21,228 nt of DNA, taken from assembly GCA_036524115.1 (NCBI GenBank), contig DATDCY010000290.1:1-21228 (forward strand). Direction: 5' to 3'. Below, piece by piece: positions 1 to 7,798 of the stretch. Numbering within the stretch: position 1 is the stretch's first letter; every line of letters starts with the position of its first letter. Origin of the DNA: a bacterium (GTDB taxonomy: Bacteria; JAUVQV01; DATDCY01). The position numbers and the translations under genes are program-made. Below the pieces are notes generated by a model. That model did no database searches. It worked only from the letters and a program-made list of their open reading frames with translations, and was not told the origin of the DNA.

Positions 1-29
1 CTGCGACGTGGTGGCGGTCGGTCCGGACG

Positions 30-49
30 CGGGCGCGGGCCAGCGCCCG
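30..49 (-). terminator. Hairpin downstream of cysK, possible terminator
   Basis: A perfect 7-bp inverted repeat (CGGGCGC at 30-36, GCGCCCG at 43-49) with a 6-nt loop lies about 40 nt past the cysK stop codon in the direction of cysK transcription. There is no T-run after it, so it is not a canonical intrinsic terminator. It may stabilise the mRNA 3' end or be a chance GC-rich palindrome. Confidence 0.3.
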
Positions 50-90
50 GGCCGGGCGGAGCGGGGCCTGCCGGCGTCCACCGCCGCGCC

Positions 91-1050
<960 letters not shown>

Positions 1051-1077
1051 GCCCGTCGCCTCCCGCGCCCCGCCCGC

Positions 1078-2416
<1,339 letters not shown>

Positions 2417-2422
2417 ATTTGT

Positions 2423-2451
2423 AGTATTGCATCGTGGCGCAGGTTTGTCAA
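2423..2451 (-). promoter_or_regulatory. metY-cysK promoter
   Basis: On the minus strand a perfect -35 TTGACA (2446-2451) is followed by a 17-bp spacer and AATACT (2423-2428). The -10 is preceded by TGC, making it an extended -10. The predicted start is near 2416-2417, about 52 nt upstream of the metY ATG. That leader is too short for a SAM-type riboswitch, so control is more likely by a protein at the overlapping palindrome. Confidence 0.7.
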
Positions 2452-2515
2452 GGAGAATTTCCCGAGAAAAAAAATCTATATCTTTTCTATTGTAATCATC
2501 GTAATATTATTTCCG

Positions 2516-2956
2516 ATGAAGATGTCCACGCGGGCGCGATACGGGCTGCGGCTCATGGTCGATCTCGCCGTCAAGCACGGCAAGGGACCGATCCTCCTGA
2601 AGGACGTCAGCCGCAGCCAGGAAATTTCCGAGAAATACCTGAGCCAGATCATCATCCCGCTGAAGACCGCGGGGCTCGTCAAGTCCTTTCGCGGCGCCCA
2701 CGGCGGGTACACGCTGCAGCGCGACCCGGAGAAGATCACGCTTCTCGAGGTGGTCTCCGCTCTCGAGGGCGACCTGAGCCTTGTCGAGTGCGTGACCGCG
2801 CCGGCAGTGTGCCACCGCACCGACGTCTGCGTCACCCAAGGGGTCTGGTGCCAGGTCTCGCGCGCCATCGCCGAGACGCTCGAGCGCATCACGCTCGCCG
2901 ATCTCGTGACGCAGCACAACGCCCTCCCCCGCAACGCCCACACGTATTCGATTTAG
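2516..2956 (+). CDS. Rrf2-family transcriptional regulator with Fe-S-type cysteines
   Basis: The 146-residue protein is a winged-helix Rrf2 regulator. The N-terminus STRARYGLRLMVDLA is the family signature, followed by the recognition-helix region EISEKYLSQIIIPLKTAGLVKSFRGAHGGY. Cysteines at C92, C99 and C105 (C-X6-C-X5-C), plus C112, lie where IscR-like proteins bind an Fe-S cluster. The cluster cysteines suggest an Fe-S, redox or sulfide-responsive sensor rather than a CymR-type protein that senses through CysK binding. I chose ATG 2516 (a second ATG at 2522 is equally possible); the longer open frame upstream runs through the AT-rich promoter region and lacks family similarity. No clear Shine-Dalgarno precedes either ATG. 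Divergent orientation to metY-cysK suggests control of sulfur assimilation; this is inferred. Confidence 0.88.
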   Translation: MKMSTRARYGLRLMVDLAVKHGKGPILLKDVSRSQEISEKYLSQIIIPLKTAGLVKSFRGAHGGYTLQRDPEKITLLEVVSALEGDLSLVECVTAPAVCHRTDVCVTQGVWCQVSRAIAETLERITLADLVTQHNALPRNAHTYSI

Positions 2957-2960
2957 CCCG

Positions 2961-3036
2961 GGCCGCTGGCAGGCCCTGACGCGCCCTGGCGGCGTTGCGG
3001 GTCGGGCTGCTTGTGCGGCGGGCACCAGCCCGCCTC
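2961..3036 (+). repeat. Dispersed intergenic repeat, copy a
   Basis: This copy begins with GGCCGCTG (2961-2968), has a GCGGCGTTGC block near its middle, and ends with the hairpin GGCGGGCACCAGCCCGCC (3017-3034; 7-bp stem, ACCA loop). The 23 bp at 3014-3036 recur exactly, reverse-complemented, at 13494-13516. The outer blocks recur there in the same order and similar spacing. It lies right after the Rrf2 stop codon, so it may also end that transcript, although no T-run follows. Confidence 0.65.
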
Positions 3037-3056
3037 CGCGCGCCCATCCCCGCTGC

Positions 3057-3090
3057 CTTGCCAGGACACGTCATGACGCTGCCATCGGGG
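3057..3090. repeat. CGTCATGACG palindrome repeat, copy 1
   Basis: The core CGTCATGACG (3069-3078) is a perfect 10-bp palindrome centred at 3073.5. It sits in a longer shared unit, CTTGCCAGGACACGTCATGA at its left end followed by CGCT and a CATCGGGG tail. It is about 166.5 bp upstream of the predicted rpe start site and probably binds a dimeric regulator. Confidence 0.55.
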
Positions 3091-3113
3091 CCGGGCAGCA
3101 CGTTCGCGGGTAC

Positions 3114-3150
3114 GGTTAGGACGAATCATGACGCTCCTGACTGATCGGGG
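3114..3150. repeat. CGTCATGACG palindrome repeat, copy 2 (degenerate)
   Basis: This copy reads GGACGAATCATGACGCTCCT, with one half-site (TGACG) intact and the other degenerate, centred at 3128.5. Its TGATCGGGG tail matches the other copies. It lies 55 bp from copy 1 and 70 bp from copy 3, about 111.5 bp upstream of the predicted rpe start site. Confidence 0.5.
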
Positions 3151-3181
3151 CAGACGATTCCAGGAAGTGACCGTGTAGCGG

Positions 3182-3218
3182 CTTGCCGGGACGCGTCATG
3201 ACGCTCCTGATCGGCCGG
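3182..3218. repeat. CGTCATGACG palindrome repeat, copy 3, promoter-proximal
   Basis: This copy has the longest dyad, a 12-bp perfect palindrome GCGTCATGACGC (3193-3204) centred at 3198.5. Its left flank CTTGCCGGGAC matches copy 1. Relative to a start site near 3240 the centre is about -41.5, the classic position for an activator that overlaps and replaces a poor -35. No good -35 is visible here, which fits. Confidence 0.6.
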
Positions 3219-3224
3219 CGGATG

Positions 3225-3233
3225 TGCTATCAT
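3225..3233 (+). promoter_or_regulatory. Extended -10 promoter of the rpe operon
   Basis: TGC-TATCAT (3225-3233) is a good extended -10, matching TATAAT at five of six positions. At 16-18 bp upstream there is only TCCTGA-like sequence, so the -35 is poor. The predicted start is near 3240, giving a leader of about 40 nt before the rpe ATG. Confidence 0.6.
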
Positions 3234-3281
3234 TTTTGTCCAATCGTTCCACGCACTCGAGACGCTGACCGGGAGACGATC

Positions 3282-3950
3282 ATGAGCGCAGCACGCAGGG
3301 TCATCATCGCGCCTTCCATCCTCTCCGCCGACTTCTCGCGCCTCGGCGAGGAAGTCCGCGCCGTCGAGGCCGCGGGGGCGGACTGGATGCACCTCGACGT
3401 CATGGACGGCCACTTCGTGCCGAACCTCACCATCGGCCCCGGCATCGTCAAGGCGGTCGACCGCGTCACGAACCTGCCGCTGGACGTGCACCTGATGATC
3501 GACAACCCCGCGGAGTTCATCGAGGAGTTCGCGCGCGCCGGCGCCGACTACCTGGTCGTGCACCAGGAGGGACAGCCGCACCTGCACCGGCTCGCCGGCC
3601 GAATCCGCGAGCTGGGCGCGAAGGCCGGCGTCGCGCTCAACCCGGCGACGCCGCTGAGCACGGTGGAGGACATCCTCCCGGAGATCGACCTGCTGCTGAT
3701 CATGTCGGTCAACCCCGGCTTCGGCGGGCAGGCCTTCATCCCCGCGGCGGTGGCCAAGCTGCGCGCCGCCCGGCTGCTGATCGACCGCGTCAACCCGGCC
3801 TGCCTCCTGGAGATCGACGGGGGGATCAAGGCCGACAACGCCGCGCTCGTGCGCGAGGCGGGCGTCGACGCCATCGTCTCGGGCTCGGGCATCTACGGCC
3901 ACCGCGACTACCGCGCCATGATCGCCGCGCTCAGGGGGGACGCACGATGA
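3282..3950 (+). CDS. rpe: Ribulose-phosphate 3-epimerase
   Basis: The 222-residue TIM-barrel enzyme interconverts ribulose-5-phosphate and xylulose-5-phosphate in the pentose phosphate pathway. Family hallmarks are IIAPSILSADFSRL at the N-terminus, WMHLDVMDGHFVPNLT with metal ligands H37 and D39, DVHLMI with H70, the phosphate loop SVNPGFGGQ, and LEIDGGI with the second catalytic aspartate. Length is normal. ATG 3282 is chosen because GGGAG lies 7 nt upstream and the homologous sequence starts just after it; the frame opens further upstream only through regulatory repeats. The stop overlaps the pyrE start as ATGA, so the two are translationally coupled and rpe heads a four-gene operon. Ribose-5-phosphate from this pathway feeds PRPP, the co-substrate of the pyrE product. 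Confidence 0.97.
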   Translation: MSAARRVIIAPSILSADFSRLGEEVRAVEAAGADWMHLDVMDGHFVPNLTIGPGIVKAVDRVTNLPLDVHLMIDNPAEFIEEFARAGADYLVVHQEGQPHLHRLAGRIRELGAKAGVALNPATPLSTVEDILPEIDLLLIMSVNPGFGGQAFIPAAVAKLRAARLLIDRVNPACLLEIDGGIKADNAALVREAGVDAIVSGSGIYGHRDYRAMIAALRGDAR

Positions 3951-4567
3951 CGACCGTGACCGCGCAGGCCGCCGGGCTGCTGCGCCTGCTCAAGCGCACC
4001 GGAGCCCTGCTCGAGGGGCACTTCCTGCTCTCCTCCGGCCTGCACAGCGACCGCTACTTCCAGTGCGCGCGCCTGCTCCAGCACCCGCGGCACGCGGCGC
4101 GCGTGGGACGCGAGCTGGCCGCGCTCTGCCGGCCGCTCGGCGCCGGGCTCGTCGTCTCGCCGGCGCTCGGCGGCGTGATCATCGGCCACGAGGTGGGCCG
4201 CGCGCTCGGCGTGCGCGCGATCTTCACCGAGCGCGAGCAGGGCGTGATGCGCCTGCGCCGCGGCTTCGAGATCGCCGAGGGCGAGCAGGTGCTGGTCGTC
4301 GAGGACGTGGTGACCACGGGCAAGTCGACGCTCGAGGCGGCCGCGGCGGTCACCGCGGCCGGCGGGCGCGTCGTCGGCCTCGCGAGCATCGTCGACCGCA
4401 GCGGCGGTGTCGCGTTCCCCTATCCGTTCCGCGCGCTGCTGCGGCTGCGGGTGGCGACGTACCCGCCCGAGGACTGCCCGCTCTGCCGCGAGGGGAAGCT
4501 CCCGGCGGTGAAGCCCGGCAGCCGCGAAAACCCGCAGTGCGCGCCGGCACGGACGGGTGGAAGATAG
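3947..4567 (+). CDS. pyrE: Orotate phosphoribosyltransferase
   Basis: The 206-residue enzyme joins orotate and PRPP to give OMP in pyrimidine synthesis. The PRPP-binding motif is VLVVEDVVTTGKST (residues 115-128), with SPALGGVIIGHEVGRALG (71-88) and FTEREQG before it. The C-terminal part carries EDCPLCREGKLPAVKPGSR (C177, C180), an extension seen in one PyrE subgroup of archaea and diverse bacteria. Start ATG 3947 overlaps the rpe stop and has a run of six G about 7 nt upstream. The 3' end overlaps the next gene by 11 nt. A generic purine/hypoxanthine phosphoribosyltransferase is unlikely given the orotate-type N-terminus LLEGHFLLSSGLHSDRYFQC. Confidence 0.95.
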   Translation: MTTVTAQAAGLLRLLKRTGALLEGHFLLSSGLHSDRYFQCARLLQHPRHAARVGRELAALCRPLGAGLVVSPALGGVIIGHEVGRALGVRAIFTEREQGVMRLRRGFEIAEGEQVLVVEDVVTTGKSTLEAAAAVTAAGGRVVGLASIVDRSGGVAFPYPFRALLRLRVATYPPEDCPLCREGKLPAVKPGSRENPQCAPARTGGR

Positions 4568-6566
4568 CGGGCACTTCCCCGAGCGCTGGGCGGCGGTCCA
4601 GGAGTCGATCGCGCGGGTCGCCGGCATCTCCCTGCTGACCTACGACCGGCACGGCGCCCTGCGGGCGGCCGCCGGCCACCCCGAGCTGTGCCGCATCATG
4701 GAGTCGAGCCCGGAGGGCGCACGCCGCTGTGCCGCCGACTGCCACAGCCGTCGCCGCGCGGTGCGCGACGGAGGGGCCACCGTCTTCTTCCGGTGCCACG
4801 CCGGTCTGCACTGCTTCGCGGCGGCGCTCCCGGGCGACGGAGAGGGCCGGGCCACGCTGCTCGGCGGTCTCGCGCTCGAGCGCGCGGGCGACATCGACCT
4901 CGTGGCCGAGATTGCGCGGTCGCTCGAACTCCCCGCGGCCGCGCTGCGCCGCGCCGTGGGCGACCTGCCGTTCGCCTCGCCCCGCCTGATCGCCGATGCC
5001 GCGGAGCTGACGACCCGCGCGGCGGAGACGATCTTTGCCGGCGAGCAGGCGCTCGCGGCGGAGCGCTCGCGCGTCGCGGTCCTCTCTTCGCTGCTCGCCC
5101 TCGGCGCGGACCTGGCGCGCGAGCGCGACCCGCACGAGGTCTGCAGCGCCCTGCTGGACGCCGCCTCGATCGTTGCGGAGCTGCGCGGGGCCTGCGTCCT
5201 GGTGCGCGACGAGGCCGCGGCGCGCTTCCGGCTGCGCGCCTCCTGCGGCGCCCCGCCGGCGCAGCTCCCGCTCGCGGGGCTCGCCGCCAGCAGCCCCCTG
5301 CTGCGTCCCGCCCTGGGGGCGGAGGCGCAGGCGCTCGTGACCGAGCGCTCGCACATCGCCGGGGAGGGCTTCCCGCCGGGCACGGCCTCCGTGACGCTCT
5401 TCCCCGTCCGGGCCGGCGACCGCGTGCTCGCCGTGCTCTGCGTGCTCGACACGTCGCTCGGCGCAGCCCAGTGCGAGGCGCTCGCCGCGCTCTGCCGGCA
5501 GGCGGCGCTCTCCCTGAGCAACGCGCTGCTGCGCGAGCAGCTCGAGCGGCGCACGCGCGAGCTCGAGCGCTCGGTCGGCATCCGCGACCGGCTCGCGCCC
5601 CTGCTGGAGTGGGAGGAGGTCCTCGACGCCGTCCTCGAGGAGGCCGTGCGCCAGGCGCGCGCCCGCGAGGCGTCGCTGATGCTCCTCGACCGCGGCGACC
5701 GCTCGCTCCGCATCGCCCGCGCCCGCGGGCCGCGCAGCGTTGCCCTGCGCGAGGTGTCGGTCCCCGCGGGCGAGGGGATCGCCGGGCGCGTGGCGGCCGA
5801 GGGACGGCCCCTGCTCGTCGAGGAGATCGAACGCGACGAGCGCCTGCGGCGGCCGCGGCGGCCGCGCTACCGCACGGGGTCGTTCCTCGTCGTGCCGCTG
5901 CTCGTGCGCCGGCGGGTCGTCGGCGTCATCAACCTGGCGGACAAGGAGACCGACGCGGCGTTTTCGACGGAGGACCTCGAGGCGGTGCTGACGGTGACCG
6001 CCAACGCCTCCTGGGCGCTCCAGCGCTCGGCGCTCCACGGGCGGGTGCAGAGGCTGCGCGAGCAGGCGGTGACCGACCCGCTGACGAAGCTCGCAAACCG
6101 CCGCTACCTGGAAGCGCGGCTGCGCGAGGAGATGGGCCGCACGAACCGCCACGGCGCCCCGTTCGCGCTGACGATGATCGACGTCGACGCCTTCAAGGAG
6201 TTCAACGACCGCCAGGGGCACCCCGCGGGCGATGCGCTGCTCGCCGCGATCGCCGGCGTCGTCCGCGGGGCGGCGCGCGACATCGACCTGGTGGCCCGCT
6301 ACGGCGGCGACGAGTTCGCCATCGTCTCGCCCCAGACCAGCGCGCCGGCCGCGCTGTCGTTCGCCGAGCGGATCCGCGAGGCCGTCGCGACCCATCGCTT
6401 CGGCCTCGCCGGCCTGCCCGAGGCGGGGGGCATCACCCTCAGCGCGGGGGTCGCCGGGTACCCGGCGGATGCCGGGGACCTCGAGGGACTGGTGCGCGCC
6501 GCCGACGCGGCGCTCTACCAGGCGAAGGCCGGAGGAAGGAACCGCGTCCAGCGGGCCGGGCCGTGA
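4557..6566 (+). CDS. Diguanylate cyclase with PocR, two GAF and GGDEF domains
   Basis: The 669-residue cytoplasmic protein is predicted to make c-di-GMP from GTP under ligand control. Residues 9-135 form a PocR-like sensory domain with conserved cysteines C45, C58, C62, C80 and C86 (the C-X3-C pair and the CHAGLHC stretch). Residues about 170-325 and 343-490 look like two GAF domains; the second, with VPAGEGIAGRVAAEGRPLLV and VVPLLVRRRVVGVINL, is clear and the first weaker. Residues 500-665 form the GGDEF domain with DPLTKLANRRYLE, an intact RYGGDEF (G583-F587), and an inhibitory RxxD (R574-D577) exactly five residues before it. Start is GTG 4557, within the last 11 nt of pyrE; later ATGs would cut the PocR domain. 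No membrane segment or EAL domain is present. Its stop overlaps the next gene's GTG, so it belongs to the rpe operon. Confidence 0.9.
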   Translation: MEDSGHFPERWAAVQESIARVAGISLLTYDRHGALRAAAGHPELCRIMESSPEGARRCAADCHSRRRAVRDGGATVFFRCHAGLHCFAAALPGDGEGRATLLGGLALERAGDIDLVAEIARSLELPAAALRRAVGDLPFASPRLIADAAELTTRAAETIFAGEQALAAERSRVAVLSSLLALGADLARERDPHEVCSALLDAASIVAELRGACVLVRDEAAARFRLRASCGAPPAQLPLAGLAASSPLLRPALGAEAQALVTERSHIAGEGFPPGTASVTLFPVRAGDRVLAVLCVLDTSLGAAQCEALAALCRQAALSLSNALLREQLERRTRELERSVGIRDRLAPLLEWEEVLDAVLEEAVRQARAREASLMLLDRGDRSLRIARARGPRSVALREVSVPAGEGIAGRVAAEGRPLLVEEIERDERLRRPRRPRYRTGSFLVVPLLVRRRVVGVINLADKETDAAFSTEDLEAVLTVTANASWALQRSALHGRVQRLREQAVTDPLTKLANRRYLEARLREEMGRTNRHGAPFALTMIDVDAFKEFNDRQGHPAGDALLAAIAGVVRGAARDIDLVARYGGDEFAIVSPQTSAPAALSFAERIREAVATHRFGLAGLPEAGGITLSAGVAGYPADAGDLEGLVRAADAALYQAKAGGRNRVQRAGP

Positions 6567-7747
6567 GCGCGCCGTTCCCGCGCCTGCGGGGGCGCCTGCT
6601 CCTCGGGACCGCCCTCGCCGCCGTGGCGTTCCATTGGCTGCGGCTCTGGCTCTTCCCCGCCCCGCCGCCGGACGTGCGCCCGCTGCTCCCCGTTGCCTTC
6701 CCCGGGGCCGCGGCGTTCGGCGCGCGCGGCGGCGAGCCGCCGCGCTGGACGGCCGAGGTGCCGGCGGCGCGCGGCGCGACGGTCCCCGGAGGCGTCGTGG
6801 TGTCGAGCGCCGATCTCGCCCCGGACGTGCGCGGCTACGCGGGCCCGGTGCCGGTGCTCGTCGGTCTCGCCCCCGATGGGACGATCACCGGCGTGGCCCT
6901 GGCGCCGAACAACGAGACGCCCTCGTACGCGGCGCGGATCGACCGGGAGGGCTTCCTCCGCCAGTTCACCGGGCGCAGGGCCGGCGATCCGCTCGTCCTC
7001 GGCCAGGACGTCGACGGCGTGACCCGCGCGACCGTCACCGCGACGGCGATCGCGGCGGGCGTGCGCCGCTCGGCGCGCGTGGCGACGCGGGACATCCTGC
7101 GCCTCCCCGTCCCGCCGGAGCCGGTGACGCTGGCTCCCGTGGCGTGGGTCGGGGTCGCGGCGATCGCCGCGACGGTCCTGCTGGGCTTCGCATCGCTCGT
7201 TGCCGGCGCGCCCGCGCTGCGCTGGGCATCGTTCGCCGTCTCCCTCGGCGTGCTCGGCCTGTGGCAGAAGACCTGGGTCTCCGCGGTCAACGTGGCCAAC
7301 GCCCTGCTCTGGCGCTGGCCCGCCGCGGCGGAGCGCCTGCCGTGGTACCTGCTCTTCGGCGCGGCTGTGGCGTACGCGGTCCTCTGGCGCAATCTCTACT
7401 GCGCCCGCCTCTGCCCGTTCGGCGCGCTGCAGGAACTGCTGCACGCGATCGTCCCGTGGCGCCTCGCCGCCGCGCCCGAGGAGGATCGCGGCGCCCGTCG
7501 CCTGCGCATCGCCTTCCTCTGGCTGGCGACGGTGGCGGTCTTCGCGTTCGGGATCGCCGAGGCGGCCAACTACGAGCCCTTCAGCACGGCGTTCGACTGG
7601 GTCGGCGGCCGGCTGCAGTGGGCGCTGCTCGGAGCGGTGCTGCTGCTCGCGCTGGCGCGCCACCGCCCCTGGTGCCGCTACTTCTGCCCGACGGGCACGT
7701 GCCTGCAGCTGCTCGGGCGGATGCGGACCCTCAACCCCTTCGACTAG
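6563..7747 (+). CDS. NosR-like membrane protein with FMN-binding and polyferredoxin-type cysteine motifs
   Basis: The 394-residue protein probably moves electrons across or along the cytoplasmic membrane. A first membrane segment (about 11-30) is followed by a periplasmic FMN-binding domain. Its flavinylation-like motif DGVTRATVTATA (151-162) has candidate acceptor T157, with R155 in place of the usual glycine. Segments at about 190-211, 222-238, 260-277, 314-333 and 351-366 follow. Two CxxxCP motifs, CARLCP (C280, C284) and CRYFCP (C371, C375, then C380), are the NosR/NapH-type signature. The C-terminal pair of [4Fe-4S] ferredoxin modules found in full-length NosR is absent; the protein ends at NPFD. 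Start is GTG 6563, overlapping the preceding TGA. It is the last gene of the rpe operon. Partner proteins are not in the window, so donor and acceptor are unknown. Confidence 0.82.
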   Translation: MSAPFPRLRGRLLLGTALAAVAFHWLRLWLFPAPPPDVRPLLPVAFPGAAAFGARGGEPPRWTAEVPAARGATVPGGVVVSSADLAPDVRGYAGPVPVLVGLAPDGTITGVALAPNNETPSYAARIDREGFLRQFTGRRAGDPLVLGQDVDGVTRATVTATAIAAGVRRSARVATRDILRLPVPPEPVTLAPVAWVGVAAIAATVLLGFASLVAGAPALRWASFAVSLGVLGLWQKTWVSAVNVANALLWRWPAAAERLPWYLLFGAAVAYAVLWRNLYCARLCPFGALQELLHAIVPWRLAAAPEEDRGARRLRIAFLWLATVAVFAFGIAEAANYEPFSTAFDWVGGRLQWALLGAVLLLALARHRPWCRYFCPTGTCLQLLGRMRTLNPFD

Positions 7748-7754
7748 ACGCCCG

Positions 7755-7790
7755 CGGGCCGGCCGGGCGCGCCTTCCCCCGGCCGGCCCG
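7755..7790. terminator. Bidirectional hairpin between convergent genes
   Basis: A perfect 13-bp stem (7755-7767 with 7778-7790, built on CGGGCCGGCCGGG) encloses a 10-nt loop. It fills most of the 51-bp gap between the end of the rpe operon and the end of the leftward secreted-protein gene. There is no T-tract on either side, so it may act as a strong GC hairpin with Rho or as a 3'-end stabiliser for both transcripts. Confidence 0.65.
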
Positions 7791-7798
7791 TCGCGCCA

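Larger units (their letters stand above)
2957..3281. other. Intergenic region between the Rrf2 gene and rpe
   Basis: This 325-bp stretch has no convincing gene. It holds a hairpin-bearing dispersed repeat (2961-3036), three copies of a palindrome-centred repeat (3057-3090, 3114-3150, 3182-3218), and an extended -10 for rpe. Open frames through it are GC-driven; the in-frame ATG at 3198 falls inside the third palindrome and has no ribosome-binding site. Confidence 0.7.

Noticed and set aside
3183-3281. Earlier rpe start at ATG 3183 or ATG 3198
   Set aside because: Both lie in the palindrome repeat upstream of the predicted transcription start and lack ribosome-binding sites; ATG 3282 has GGGAG at proper spacing.
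4350-6395. A 681-residue open frame on the minus strand opposite the diguanylate cyclase gene
   Set aside because: Low-complexity Arg/Ala/Gly-rich translation with no domain, opposite a clear multi-domain gene. Long shadow frames are expected at this GC content. The same applies to 370-2415 (+), 7841-11023 (+), 14655-17339 (-) and 17236-20067 (+).
4688-6562. In-frame upstream extension of the NosR-like gene
   Set aside because: The frame stays open across the diguanylate cyclase gene only because of GC bias. Family similarity starts after GTG 6563, which overlaps the upstream stop.
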